Shown: positions 6,975 to 16,811 of the stretch, one piece after another | How positions within the stretch are numbered: the stretch's first letter is position 1 | Layout of the letters: every line of letters starts with the position of its first letter | Assembly (NCBI GenBank): GCA_947487835.1 | Contig: CANKXX010000006.1 | Span: 186,001-250,000, forward strand | Origin: an uncultured Microbacteriaceae bacterium | GTDB lineage: Bacteria > Actinomycetota > Actinomycetes > Actinomycetales > Microbacteriaceae | DNA length: 64,000 bases | Reading direction: 5' to 3' | Notes under the pieces: model-generated | What the model saw: the letters and a program-made list of their open reading frames with translations, nothing else | Database searches by the model: none | Told to the model about the DNA's origin: nothing | Made by a program: the position numbers and the translations under genes

Positions 6975-8180
6975 CTACGCCGGCGCAGTCACGGGCGCGG
7001 GCGCGGGGAGCGGGGTGCCACGGCGCCGGAGGGCGTCACCCATGCGCGCGAACGCCTCGCGGAGGATCGGGCGCGGCAGCGCGAACACGAAGCGCGCGAA
7101 GCCCACGCCGACCTCTCCGCAGGCGGCGCCGTCGGTCAGCGCGACGCCCGCGTTCACGCGGAAGAACTCGGACACGTCGCCCTCGATGCCATGGGCACGG
7201 AAGTTCAGCCAGGCGATGTACGTGCCCTCCGGCGCTGTGTACGCGACGCCGGGCAGGTGCTCCGCAACCAGCTCGCCCACGAGCATCCGGTTGCCGTCGA
7301 GGTACTCGAGGACCTCGCCGAGCCAGCGCCCGCCAGAGGTGTAGGCGGCGGTGTTAGCGATGACGCCGAGGTTGCCGGCCCCGTGGCTCGCCATCGCGCC
7401 GAACGTCTGCCAGTGCGCCTCGTCCGCGTCGGTGGAGAGGATCACCTGCGCGCACTTGAGGCCTGCCAGGTTCCAGGCCTTCGAGGCGGAGGTGGCCGTC
7501 ACCGTGTGTCCGGCCGTCGCGGGAGACAGCGACGCATACGGCACGTGCATGCTGCCCGAGTAGACGAGCGGCGCATGGATCTCGTCGGAGAACACCCGAC
7601 CGCCCCGGCGCTCCACGACCTCGGCGATCGCCTGCAACTCGTCCCGCGTCGCCACGGTGCCGAGCGGGTTGTGCGGGTTGCACAGCACCAGCAGGTGGCC
7701 GCCGTCGTCGAACGCCCGGTCCACGCCGGCCAGATCCATCCGCCAGCGCCCGTCGACCTCGACGCTCGGCACCTCGATCACCTCGCGGCCCAGGGCCTGC
7801 GGCACGAAGAGGAACGGCATGTAGGCGGGCGTCGGCACGATCACCTTCGACCCGGGGCGCGAGTACTTCTGGATCGCGAGCTCGAACGCGGCGATCACGT
7901 CGGCGACCGGATGCACTCGCTCGGCCGGCACCGCCCAGCCGTAGGCGTCCCGGTACCAGGCCGCGGTCGCCGCCGACATCTCGTCCGCCAGGTCGGCCGG
8001 GAGGTACCCGGTCACGGCCCGGTCGATCGCCGTGTGCAGCGCCGCACTCACCTCCGGCGCGATCCCGAAGTCCATCTCCGCCACGAAGGCGCCGATGGTG
8101 TCCGGGTACATCGTCCACTTGAGGCTGCCCTGCTCGCGAAGCGTGGCGGCGGAGATCGCGTCGAAGTCGGCGCTCGTCAT
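6975..8180 (-). CDS. PatB/MalY-type PLP-dependent C-S lyase or aminotransferase
   Basis: A 401-residue fold-type I PLP enzyme of the MalY/PatB group. Members usually cleave cystathionine or related C-S bonds and some act as aminotransferases. Key residues are the PLP lysine K234 in SASKAWNLAGLKCA, the asparagine motif CNPHNPLG (167-174) and the aspartate motif SDEIHAPLVY (198-207), in which the H is characteristic of MalY/PatB. The start at 8180 was chosen over 8195 because GAGAGGA sits at correct spacing. It follows the ATP-grasp gene by 37 bp on the same strand, so the two are probably cotranscribed. Confidence 0.85.
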   Translation of the reverse strand: MTSADFDAISAATLREQGSLKWTMYPDTIGAFVAEMDFGIAPEVSAALHTAIDRAVTGYLPADLADEMSAATAAWYRDAYGWAVPAERVHPVADVIAAFELAIQKYSRPGSKVIVPTPAYMPFLFVPQALGREVIEVPSVEVDGRWRMDLAGVDRAFDDGGHLLVLCNPHNPLGTVATRDELQAIAEVVERRGGRVFSDEIHAPLVYSGSMHVPYASLSPATAGHTVTATSASKAWNLAGLKCAQVILSTDADEAHWQTFGAMASHGAGNLGVIANTAAYTSGGRWLGEVLEYLDGNRMLVGELVAEHLPGVAYTAPEGTYIAWLNFRAHGIEGDVSEFFRVNAGVALTDGAACGEVGVGFARFVFALPRPILREAFARMGDALRRRGTPLPAPAPVTAPA

Positions 8181-8217
8181 GTGGTCCTCTCCCATCCTCG
8201 GTCTCGGCCGACAGAGC

Positions 8218-9225
8218 TCAGCGCGCCGAGGGCGTGGCGGCGTAGCGCTCCGCCAGGAGCCGGCCGAGGTGCGCGACCACGGAGCCCGGGCCGGAGCGGG
8301 GAGCGACCGCTTCGACGTCCGCGTTGTAGTTCGTGTTCGTGTTGACGTCGTAGGTCACGATGCGGCCGCCGGCGTCCTCGAGGAACTCGATCCCGAGCAC
8401 CTCGATGCCCATCCGGCGCGCGAACTCGAGATAGCGGTCGACGACGGGGGAGTCGAAGCCCTCGCGAAGGGAGAAGATGCGGTCGCCGGGCTGCTGGGCG
8501 ATGGTCGCGCCGGGCGGCATGATCAGCGCGCCGGTCGACGGGTCGACGGCGCAGGCGTCGGCCGGGCAGAGCTGGAAGCCGCCACGGGCCGTGTCCGCTG
8601 CGATGGCGTAGACGAGCTCCCCACCGACGAGCTCGACCCGGGTGATGCGCGGCTCGGCGGCCTGCACGAACTCCTGCAGCAGCGTGATGCCGTCCTGCGG
8701 CTCCTCGAACTCGTCGGAGGCCACGTAGTCGGCGAGCTCCTCGACCGAGTCGAAGCGGCGCACGCCGAGTCCCTTGCCGCCCTGGTTGTGCTTGGTGAGG
8801 AACGGGGTGGGGAACGACTTCGCGGCCTCGAGGAGGCGCTCCGTGCCGATGACGGCGACCGTGCGCGGCACGTCGATGCCGTTCGCGCGGAGAGCGGTCA
8901 GCTGGTCGACCTTGCTCATCTCGAGCTCCAGCACCCGCCGCCCGTTCACGACGCGGCGCCCGTGGGCCTCGAGCCAGCTGAGCACGGCCCGGGTGTAGTC
9001 CTTCGAGAGCCCGTGCCCGCGGGTGTGCGACGAGGCGCTGATGCGCGACCAGAAGATGCCCTCGGGCGGCTCCTGGTCGAGGTCGAGGACTCCATCCACG
9101 AGCAGCCACTCCTCGTAGGGGACGCCCTGCTGCTCGAACGCCGCCGCGAAGGGACCGAACCAGTCGGGGTTCTCGTGCAGGGCGTAGACGCGGGGCGACG
9201 GGCTCGATGGGGTCAGGCTGCTCAC
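8218..9225 (-). CDS. ATP-grasp domain protein, RimK-like
   Basis: A 335-residue ATP-grasp ligase. After an N-terminal pre-ATP-grasp region (1-105), the nucleotide-binding lysine and glycine loop appear at KHNQGGKGLGVRRF (145-158). Metal ligands appear late in GIEFLEDAGGRIVTYDVNTNTNYN. RimK relatives join an amino acid to a carboxylate acceptor through an acyl phosphate. The acceptor here is unknown. TAGGGT six bases before the GTG at 9225 marks a leaderless start. It is the first gene of a probable two-gene operon with the PatB-like enzyme, which suggests a small pathway that makes or recycles a modified amino acid or peptide (inference). Confidence 0.8.
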   Translation of the reverse strand: MSSLTPSSPSPRVYALHENPDWFGPFAAAFEQQGVPYEEWLLVDGVLDLDQEPPEGIFWSRISASSHTRGHGLSKDYTRAVLSWLEAHGRRVVNGRRVLELEMSKVDQLTALRANGIDVPRTVAVIGTERLLEAAKSFPTPFLTKHNQGGKGLGVRRFDSVEELADYVASDEFEEPQDGITLLQEFVQAAEPRITRVELVGGELVYAIAADTARGGFQLCPADACAVDPSTGALIMPPGATIAQQPGDRIFSLREGFDSPVVDRYLEFARRMGIEVLGIEFLEDAGGRIVTYDVNTNTNYNADVEAVAPRSGPGSVVAHLGRLLAERYAATPSAR

Positions 9226-9527
9226 CGCTCCACCCTACGCAGTGCGCCTGGTGGGACGTGACTGCCGCTCTGCCCGGCGGCCGGGGCGCGCAGAAGCGGC
9301 GGCAGTACGCTCCGTGAGCCCGTCTCAGGGACGTGCGAGGTGGGTAGTACGGTCCTGAGCGTGTCGAAGGGACGGGACCGGCGGGTGGGGCCGTTGCGTC
9401 GCTTCGACAGGCTCAGCGACCGTGGACAGGTTCAGCGACCGTGGGGTCGTCTCAGCGACCTGCAAGGGCTCAGCGACCGTGGGCGGCAGCAGCGACCGTG
9501 GGGTGGGCACCGCAGGCTGCACACGGG
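9226..9527. repeat. 302-bp gene-free gap with REP-like copies and reiterated half-elements
   Basis: Apart from the leaderless promoter near 9232, this gap holds repeats only. A copy with one base missing lies at 9352-9373. A perfect hairpin copy lies at 9398-9420 (GTCGCT, 11-base loop, AGCGAC). From 9415 to about 9512 the half-unit CAGCGACCGTGG is reiterated irregularly at least four times, as if one arm had expanded on its own. No coding frame with recognisable content was seen. Confidence 0.8.
9232..9237 (-). promoter_or_regulatory. -10 hexamer of leaderless promoter for the ATP-grasp gene
   Basis: TAGGGT on the minus strand, six bases before the GTG at 9225. Confidence 0.6.
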
Positions 9528-11198
9528 TTACTGGTAGGTGACGAGCTCCGGGAGCGGGTCCACCTGGGTCATCGTCTGCTCCGGGGTGAGCGGCGGGAGG
9601 TCCTCGTCGTAGAAGTTCTTCCAGCCCCACGCGACGCCCGCAGGGGCGTTCTGGTGCAGCGCGCGCCAGGTGTCCTGCTTGGCGGGCTGGCTGCCCTGCC
9701 CGTCGACGTGGATGACGAACGCCAGCTCCGGTCGCGACGTGTCGACAGTGGGGCGATCGCGGATCATGCGGGTCTGGAACTGGTGCAGCACGAACATCTT
9801 CTGCGGCAGGCCCTTCTCGGCGGTGAGGTCCGCGAGCCAGGTCGCGACGCCGTTGACCTCGGACGCGCTGACGGAGCCGATCTGCTTCAGGTGCACCTGG
9901 TCCGGTGCCAGCCGCCACTCCGGGTCGAGGGCGAGGCCGACGTGCGGCAGCTCGAGCAGCTCCTGATACTGCTTGGCCTGGGTGAGGAAGTCCGTGCGGC
10001 CCGGCTGCAGGTCGAGCACGACGTACATGCCGGCCGCGCCCGCCGCCTCCACCCACGGCCGGAGCGTGTCGATGGCCAGCTCGTTGGAGTAGTTGCCGTC
10101 GGACCCGGCCGACCCGGCAGCCACCGTCGTGATGACCTCGAGCATGGGCACGACCGTGTCCTCGGTGAACTCGCGGTACGGCGCCGCGGTGCTCTCGGCG
10201 CGCGCGATGGTCTCCGGGATGCCCTGCTCGCCGAGCACGCCGAGAACGGGCGCTTCCGGTGCGCCGTACAGCGCGACGAACCGCTTGCCGGGGAACAGGG
10301 TCTGACCACCGCCGGGGAGTTCCGTGCCGGTGATCGTGCTCCGGATCTTCCAGCCGAGGCTGGGCACGGACGCGAACGGCGCCCCGACGGCGAGCACCGC
10401 GGCCGGCGCCTCCGCCTTGAGTTCCGCGGCGAACTCGGGATCCGAACGAGGATCGGGCGAGTCGGCGGGCAGGATCTGTACCGGCAGCCCGGCGGCGCGC
10501 GCGGTCGCCGCGGACGCGACCTGGCCGGGCTCGTCGGTCACGACCACGGTGCCGCCGTCGAGCGGGGCCGCCGGCGTCGTGCGGGGGAGGTCCGCGGAGG
10601 CCTCGGAGTCGTCGTCGCCCGAGTCGCTGCCGCCCGCGGCGGAGAGGATGGCGGGCGCGTCCCGGTCGAGGGCCGCGACGGCTTCCACGGCGGAGGATCC
10701 GCTCGGCAGCGGGGTCGCCTCGGGGTCGCCGGGCAGGAGGTCGGCGAGTGCGGATGCCGAGGCCGCCACGGACACGACGTCCGGCGCATCCTCCGAGGCC
10801 TCCGGCGCCCCGGCCAGGGGCTTTGGGCCTCCGACGTCGAGCACGGCGTCCGCGCCGAGCCGCTCGATCTCCTCCGCAACGCCCGAACCGCCCTCTGCCG
10901 CTCCACCCGTGAGCAGCAGCGGAGCGCTGAGCGCGACGGCCGCGGACGCCGCCAGAAGCTGGGCGTCGGGGTCGTCCGCGGCCGCCGTGACGACGACCGG
11001 CGCCTCGGCGAACAGGGCACGGCTGGTGCCGAGCGCGTTCGCGGCGGGATCGGCGTCGGCGAGCACGGTCAACGCCTCCGCCGGAAGCGCCGTCCTGCTG
11101 CCGCGCACCGGGGCGTCGGGCTCGGGATCAGGGGCCGTGCAGCCCGCGAGCAGAACGGCGGCGAGGGCGAGGGAGGTCAGGCGGATCGGCTTGTGCAT
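9528..11198 (-). CDS. lipoprotein with cell-wall-binding-repeat-like region, C-terminal domain unknown
   Basis: A 556-residue exported lipoprotein. The signal peptide ends in the lipobox LLAGC with Cys20. Residues about 35-290 have the alternating alpha/beta pattern of cell-wall-binding repeat 2 modules, with repeated blocks such as ADAVLDVGG and PAAVLAVGAPF. The C-terminal 250 residues contain conserved-looking stretches YVVLDLQPGRTDF, LALDPEWRL and FVIHVDGQG that suggest a TIM-barrel-like or glycoside hydrolase-like fold. I cannot name its activity. The ATG at 11198 is preceded by GGAGG at eight bases. It is monocistronic, with an endonuclease-family gene upstream in the same direction. Confidence 0.75.
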   Translation of the reverse strand: MHKPIRLTSLALAAVLLAGCTAPDPEPDAPVRGSRTALPAEALTVLADADPAANALGTSRALFAEAPVVVTAAADDPDAQLLAASAAVALSAPLLLTGGAAEGGSGVAEEIERLGADAVLDVGGPKPLAGAPEASEDAPDVVSVAASASALADLLPGDPEATPLPSGSSAVEAVAALDRDAPAILSAAGGSDSGDDDSEASADLPRTTPAAPLDGGTVVVTDEPGQVASAATARAAGLPVQILPADSPDPRSDPEFAAELKAEAPAAVLAVGAPFASVPSLGWKIRSTITGTELPGGGQTLFPGKRFVALYGAPEAPVLGVLGEQGIPETIARAESTAAPYREFTEDTVVPMLEVITTVAAGSAGSDGNYSNELAIDTLRPWVEAAGAAGMYVVLDLQPGRTDFLTQAKQYQELLELPHVGLALDPEWRLAPDQVHLKQIGSVSASEVNGVATWLADLTAEKGLPQKMFVLHQFQTRMIRDRPTVDTSRPELAFVIHVDGQGSQPAKQDTWRALHQNAPAGVAWGWKNFYDEDLPPLTPEQTMTQVDPLPELVTYQ

Positions 11199-11387
11199 CG
11201 ACACCTTCCTACCTCCTCGCCGGGCGGAAGCGGGGGCCTCCGCCGGAGTGTGGCGCATTGATGAGAACAGGATGCTCGCAGGCGGCCCGAAGCGCCGAGC
11301 CGGGCGTGACGGGCGTCGCCCACCGAGCAGCGAAGCCGGGTGCGACCCACGGGCAGAGAACCGCGGACCCGCACCCGCTGGTCCCGG

Positions 11388-12203
11388 CTAGTGGAGGCGG
11401 ACCAGCGCCTGCACGGGCAGGTGGTCGGACGCCATCCGGCCGCGGAAGGCGAACGGGTCGATGGCCGCGGTGAGCACCTCGACGCGGTCGCTGGCGAGCA
11501 GCCAGTCGATCCGGTCACCGCCCTCGACCGGGCGCCGGTAGTCCGCGAACGTGCCGTACCCGGCCGTGACGCGGCGCTTCGCGGCGTGCCACGCGTCCCG
11601 TAGCCCCGCGCCCTCGGTCAGCAGGGCGTACGGCTCGGACGTCTCGGCGGGCGCGTTGAAGTCGCCCAGCACGAGCACGGGCACGTCGGCGTGGGTGCTC
11701 GCGATGCGCTCGGCGATCGCGCGGGCGCCCCGGGTGCGCGACTCGGCGTCCTCGTGGTCAAGGTGGGTGTTGAGCACCGCGAACTCGATGCCCGTCGCGG
11801 AGTCGAGGAACCGCGCCTCCGTGATCATCCGGGGCACGGTGTTGCCCCAGGTCGCCGAGCCCATGAGCTCGGGGGTGTCGGACAGCCAGAGGAAGTCGTA
11901 GCTGAGCAGGGTCAGGCGGGCGGCCGCGTAGAAGATGCTGCCGAACTCGCCCCGGCTGCCGCCGTCGCGGCCGATACCGACCGAGCGGTAGGACGGCGGC
12001 AGGGCGTGCGCCACGGAGGCGAGCTGCGGGAACAGGGCCTCCTGCACGCCGAGGATCGTCGGCCGCTCGATCTGCAGCCAGCGCGCGAGTGCCTGCTCGC
12101 GCTCCGACCAGTTGTCCGGGTGGTCCGTGGGCACGCCCGGCTTGGCGTAACGGATGTTGTAGGTGGCGACGTGCAGCGTGTCGCGCTCTGCCGGTCCGAT
12201 CAC
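11388..12203 (-). CDS. endonuclease/exonuclease/phosphatase family protein
   Basis: A 271-residue metal-dependent phosphoesterase of the DNase I-like fold. All core motifs are visible: the metal-binding asparagine in ATYNIRY (N16) and glutamate in GVQEALF (E55), NTHLDH, the GDFNAP loop, and the catalytic SDHLPV at 259-264. Substrates in this family range from DNA to phospholipids and inositol phosphates, so the target is unknown. There is no signal peptide. The GTG start at 12203 lies two bases after the purL stop, so it is probably translated from the purL message by reinitiation. A link to purine metabolism is inference from position only. Confidence 0.85.
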   Translation of the reverse strand: MIGPAERDTLHVATYNIRYAKPGVPTDHPDNWSEREQALARWLQIERPTILGVQEALFPQLASVAHALPPSYRSVGIGRDGGSRGEFGSIFYAAARLTLLSYDFLWLSDTPELMGSATWGNTVPRMITEARFLDSATGIEFAVLNTHLDHEDAESRTRGARAIAERIASTHADVPVLVLGDFNAPAETSEPYALLTEGAGLRDAWHAAKRRVTAGYGTFADYRRPVEGGDRIDWLLASDRVEVLTAAIDPFAFRGRMASDHLPVQALVRLH

Positions 12204-12205
12204 CC

Positions 12206-14518
12206 TTACAGCCCCGACTGCCCGAAGACCGCCGGGAGCACCACGCGGGAGGTGGCGCGCAGCTCGTCCGCGCTCACCGTGAACAGGCCCTGCACCTCGA
12301 GGTCGGCGCCGTCGGTGACACCGATGCGCAGCACCGGGTAGCCACGTCCCTCGCAGAGCCCGCGGAACTTCACGTCGTCCTCGCGGGGCACGGCGACGAG
12401 CATGCGCCCCGTCGACTCGGAGAAGAGCGCCGTGGTCACGTCGACGCCGTCGCGCTCCATCAGTTCGCCCAGCGCGACGCGCGCGCCGACGCCGAAGCGC
12501 AGTACCGACTCGGCGAGGGCCTGCGCGAGGCCGCCGTCGGCGAGGTCGTGCGCGCTGGCCAGGATGTTCTGGCTGTTCGCGGCGGCGAGAAGCGCGGCGA
12601 GCGCCTGCTCGGTCGGCAGGTCGACCGCCGGCGGGCGGCCACCGAGGTGGCCGTGCACGACGCCGGCCCAGGCGGAGCCGTCCAGCTCCTGGCGGGTCAC
12701 GCCGAGCAGGTAGAGGTTGTGGCCCTCGTCCTGCCAGCCGGAGGGGATGCGCTTCGCCACGTCGTCGATCACGCCGAGCATCGCCACGACGGGCGTCGGG
12801 TGGATGGGCTGGTCGCCGGTCTGGTTGTAGAAGCTCACGTTGCCGCCGGTGACCGGGATCTCGAGTTCGAGGCAGCCGTCCGCGAGGCCCTCGACTGCCT
12901 GCGCGAACTGCCACATGACCTCGGGGTTCTCCGGGCTGCCGAAGTTGAGGCAGTCGCTCACCGCGACGGGCGTCGCACCGGTGGCGGCGACGTTGCGGAA
13001 GGACTCGGCGAGCGCGAGGCGGGCGCCCTGGTACGGGTCGAGCTGGCAGTAGCGGCCGTTCGCGTCGGTCGCGAGGGCGAAGCCGAGCCCGGACTCCTCG
13101 TCGACGCGGATCATGCCGGCATCGTCCGGGAAGCTGAGCGCGGTGTTGCCGAGCACGTAGCGGTCGTACTGGTCGGTGATCCAGCTCTTGTCCGCGAGGT
13201 TCGGGCTGCCGAGGAGCGACAGGAACTGCTTCCGGAGCAGGTCGGGCGCGGTCTCGTGGCGCAGGCGGTCGGCCGTGTCGGCCTGCAGCGCGTCGAGCCA
13301 GGCGGGGTACGCCACGGGGCGGTCGTAGACCGGGCCCTCGAGCGCGACCGTGCGCGGCTCGACGTTCACGATCTCCTCGCCGTGCCAGTTGATGACCAGG
13401 CGACCGGTGTCCGTGACCTCGCCGAGCACGCTCGTCTCGACGTCCCACTTGCGCGTCACCTCGAGGAACGCGTCCAGCTTCTCGGGCGCGACGACGGCCA
13501 TCATGCGCTCCTGGCTCTCCGACATGAGGATCTCCTCCGCCGTGAGCGAGGGGTCGCGCAGCAGCACGCGCTCGAGCTCGATGAACATGCCGCCGTCGCC
13601 GTTGGAGGCGAGCTCGCTCGTGGCGCAGCTGATGCCGGCCGCGCCCAGGTCCTGGATGCCCTCGACGAGCTTGCCGCGGAACAGCTCGAGGCAGCACTCG
13701 ATGAGCACCTTTTCCGCGAACGGGTCGCCCACCTGCACGGCGGGGCGCTTCGTCGGGCCGCCCTCGGAGAACGTGTCGCTCGCGAGGATGGACGCGCCGC
13801 CGATGCCGTCGCCGCCCGTGCGGGCGCCGAAGAGCACCACCTTGTTGCCCACGCCGCGGGCGTTCGCCAGGTGCAGGTCCTCATGCCGGAGCACGCCGAC
13901 GCTCAGCGCGTTGACGAGAGGGTTGCCCTGGTAGACCGCGTCGAAGTAGGTTTCGCCGCCGATGTTCGGCAGGCCGAGGCAGTTGCCGTAGAAGCTGATG
14001 CCGCTCGTCACGCCGTGCACGACACGTGCCGTGTCCGGGTTCTCGATGGCGCCGAAGCGCAGCTGGTCCATGACCGCGACCGGGCGGGCCCCCATCGAGA
14101 TGATGTCGCGGACGATGCCGCCGACGCCGGTCGCGGCGCCCTGGAACGGCTCGATGTAGCTGGGGTGGTTGTGGCTCTCGACCTTGAACGTGACGGCCCA
14201 GCCCTGGCCGACGTCGACGACGCCGGCGTTCTCGCCCATGCCGACCATGAGGTTCTTCTTCATGGCGGGGCTGACCTTCTGGCCGAACTGGCGCAGGTAC
14301 TTCTTGCTCGACTTGTAGGAGCAGTGCTCGCTCCACATGACCGAGTACATCGCCAGCTCGCCGCTGGTGGGGCGGCGGCCGAGGATCTCGCGGATGCGCG
14401 CGTACTCGTCCGCGGTCAGGCCGAGCGCGGCGTACGGCTGCTCCCGCTCCGGCGTGGCGACGGCGTTGGAGACGGTGTCGGCGGCGGGGCGCGACGGGGA
14501 GGAGGAAACGGCGGTCAC
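12206..14518 (-). CDS. purL: phosphoribosylformylglycinamidine synthase subunit PurL
   Basis: A 770-residue small-type PurL, the catalytic subunit that converts FGAR, ATP and ammonia to FGAM in de novo purine synthesis. The hallmark [18 protein letters not shown] stretch is near residue 60-80. Glycine-rich nucleotide loops such as GVGGIVRDI and [13 protein letters not shown] follow, and the second half repeats the AIR-synthase fold. It works with PurS and PurQ, both encoded just upstream in the same direction after a 94-bp gap. The GTG at 14518 is used as start. A DNase I-fold gene begins two bases after its stop. Confidence 0.95.
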   Translation of the reverse strand: MTAVSSSPSRPAADTVSNAVATPEREQPYAALGLTADEYARIREILGRRPTSGELAMYSVMWSEHCSYKSSKKYLRQFGQKVSPAMKKNLMVGMGENAGVVDVGQGWAVTFKVESHNHPSYIEPFQGAATGVGGIVRDIISMGARPVAVMDQLRFGAIENPDTARVVHGVTSGISFYGNCLGLPNIGGETYFDAVYQGNPLVNALSVGVLRHEDLHLANARGVGNKVVLFGARTGGDGIGGASILASDTFSEGGPTKRPAVQVGDPFAEKVLIECCLELFRGKLVEGIQDLGAAGISCATSELASNGDGGMFIELERVLLRDPSLTAEEILMSESQERMMAVVAPEKLDAFLEVTRKWDVETSVLGEVTDTGRLVINWHGEEIVNVEPRTVALEGPVYDRPVAYPAWLDALQADTADRLRHETAPDLLRKQFLSLLGSPNLADKSWITDQYDRYVLGNTALSFPDDAGMIRVDEESGLGFALATDANGRYCQLDPYQGARLALAESFRNVAATGATPVAVSDCLNFGSPENPEVMWQFAQAVEGLADGCLELEIPVTGGNVSFYNQTGDQPIHPTPVVAMLGVIDDVAKRIPSGWQDEGHNLYLLGVTRQELDGSAWAGVVHGHLGGRPPAVDLPTEQALAALLAAANSQNILASAHDLADGGLAQALAESVLRFGVGARVALGELMERDGVDVTTALFSESTGRMLVAVPREDDVKFRGLCEGRGYPVLRIGVTDGADLEVQGLFTVSADELRATSRVVLPAVFGQSGL

Positions 14519-14612
14519 GTGTGGAGTTCTCCCGACGGTGGTGGTCTGAGCGGCTGAGGGGGAGCGCCGAGTCCGTCGGCGCCGGGGGCGTGCAGGGCGG
14601 AAGGGGGCGGGC

Positions 14613-15307
<695 letters not shown>

Positions 15308-15308
<1 letters not shown>

Positions 15309-15643
15309 CAGAGGGTGCCCGTCTGGGTGGACGCCTCGGCCTCGCCGATGAGAGAGCCCATACCGGGCTCGCCGGCGTCGATCGGTGACTCGTCGGGGCC
15401 TGCGACGTGGACGCTGATGACGTCCTCGATCACGGAGTTGGAGAGCATCTCCTCGGCCAGCTTCTGCACGTCGGAGAGAAGCGCGTCGTCCACCGGACCG
15501 TCCGTGACGAGCTCGAAGCGCTTGCCGATGCGGACGCCGGTGAAGCGGGACTCGCCGAGGCGCGCGAGCGCACCGGCAACGGCCTTGCCCTGGGGGTCGA
15601 GCAGTTCGGCCTTGGGCATGACCTCGACGACGATTGTGGGCAT
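15308..15643 (-). CDS. purS: phosphoribosylformylglycinamidine synthase subunit PurS
   Basis: A 111-residue PurS, the small structural subunit that bridges PurQ and PurL in the FGAM synthase complex. Residues 1-82 form the usual domain ([20 protein letters not shown] at the start). About 28 extra C-terminal residues ([20 protein letters not shown] onwards) extend it beyond the usual 80-85 residues. It is the first gene of the purSQL unit. The ATG at 15643 has GGAGA upstream. A TAGAAT -10 lies 41 bases before it, so this message has a real leader. Confidence 0.95.
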
Positions 15644-15684
15644 GGGGCATCTCCAGCGGGATCGCGGCGGGGAAGGGTGCCTCG

Positions 15685-15690
15685 ATTCTA
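15685..15690 (-). promoter_or_regulatory. -10 hexamer of the purSQL promoter
   Basis: TAGAAT on the minus strand, 41 bases before purS. No convincing -35 is seen at 17 bp. No purine riboswitch or PurR-like box was recognised in the leader. Confidence 0.5.
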
Positions 15691-15734
15691 GCCGAGCCGG
15701 GGTCACCGCCGTGCTGGGCCGCCGCCGTCGTCGA

Positions 15735-15740
15735 TACGGT
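15735..15740 (+). promoter_or_regulatory. -10 hexamer of leaderless promoter
   Basis: TACGGT five bases before the ATG at 15746. It stands divergent to the purS promoter. Confidence 0.45.
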
Positions 15741-15745
15741 GAGGC

Positions 15746-16681
15746 ATGCACGCCCCACCGCCCCGACCAGCGTGGCCGACCCTGCCGCCCGCGCTGCGGC
15801 GAGCGGTCGAGCACGTGCTCGATGACGCGGTGGTCGCCGCGCGGTCGCAGACCGGCGGATTCTCGCCCGGCTCGGCCGACCGGGTGCGCACCGCGTCCGG
15901 TCGACGCGCGTTCGTGAAGGCGGTCGATGGTGGTGCGTACCCCTCCTCGGCCGACCTCCACCGCCAGGAGGCCGCCATCAACGCCGTCCTGCCCGCCGAA
16001 GCGCCGGTGCCACGCCTGCTGGCCGTGATCGACGAGAGGGAATGGGTCGCCCTCGTCTTCGACGAGGTGGAGGGCCGGGAGCCCCTCCTACCCTGGCGTA
16101 CCGAGGACCTCTTCGCCGCATTCGATACCCTCGAGATGCTCGGCGCCCTCCTGACGCCCGCTCCGCCCGGTGTGCCCGACCTCGCCGAGTCCCTGCGGCC
16201 CGCCCTTCTCGGCTGGGCTCGGCTGCGGCAGGACGACGCACCGCTTCCCGAAGCCTGGATGCGCGGCCCGCTGGACCGGCTCGTCGAACTCTCCGAGGCG
16301 GCTGCCGTCGCGGTCCGCGGCAACTCGGTGCAGCACGGCGACGTCCGATCTGACAATTTCCTCATCACGCCGGACGGACGGGCCGTGCTGATCGACTGGC
16401 CGGCGGCAGGGGCGGGGGCGGACTGGTTCGACTCCTTCTGTCTCGTGGCGAATGCGCGCGTGTTCGATCCGTCGCTGGACGCGGACGGCCTGATCGAGGC
16501 GCGGCCAGGGCTGGCGCGCGTCGCGCCGGACGAGATAACCGCCGTGCTTGCCGGCCTCGTCGGGTACTTCCTCGACGGAGCGCGGCTCCCACCTCCGCCG
16601 GGGCTGCCCACCGTCCGCTCGTTCCAGGCCCTGCAGGGGCGTGAGCTGGGGCTGTGGTTGCACCACCGTCTCGGTGCCTGA
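15746..16681 (+). CDS. aminoglycoside phosphotransferase-like (APH family) kinase
   Basis: A 311-residue protein kinase-like phosphotransferase of the APH family. The Brenner-type catalytic motif HGDVRSDN is at 197-204 and the metal-binding IDW at 216-218, where most relatives have IDF or LDW. FVKAV near 55-59 holds the probable ATP-binding lysine. Such proteins phosphorylate small hydroxylated molecules. An antibiotic resistance role should not be assumed from the family alone. It is divergent from purS and shows the leaderless start pattern. No linked genes hint at the substrate. Confidence 0.78.
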   Translation: MHAPPPRPAWPTLPPALRRAVEHVLDDAVVAARSQTGGFSPGSADRVRTASGRRAFVKAVDGGAYPSSADLHRQEAAINAVLPAEAPVPRLLAVIDEREWVALVFDEVEGREPLLPWRTEDLFAAFDTLEMLGALLTPAPPGVPDLAESLRPALLGWARLRQDDAPLPEAWMRGPLDRLVELSEAAAVAVRGNSVQHGDVRSDNFLITPDGRAVLIDWPAAGAGADWFDSFCLVANARVFDPSLDADGLIEARPGLARVAPDEITAVLAGLVGYFLDGARLPPPPGLPTVRSFQALQGRELGLWLHHRLGA

Positions 16682-16715
16682 GGCGGCGTCGAAGCGCACT
16701 ACCTGAGTGATTACT

Positions 16716-16734
16716 CCAGACGGAATAGTTCTGG
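16716..16734 (+). promoter_or_regulatory. inverted repeat upstream of padR, candidate operator
   Basis: CCAGA, nine bases, TCTGG. The half sites lie about 80 bp before the PadR gene. PadR proteins usually bind such AT-containing dyads in their own promoter, so autoregulation of the padR-MFS pair is plausible. Confidence 0.4.
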
Positions 16735-16811
16735 TGGAATAGCGCTTATGCTGGGCCGGGCCCGCACGCCGTGGGGCGCCCATGGGACTGCACGGGAAGG
16801 GGGGAGAGGGC

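Noticed and set aside
12089-14557. An 822-codon plus-strand open frame opposite purL
   Set aside because: It mirrors purL, has the composition of a GC-rich shadow frame and lacks any motif.
15746-16681. Aminoglycoside resistance gene
   Set aside because: The APH fold includes many kinases of ordinary metabolites, and nothing in the context points to antibiotics.
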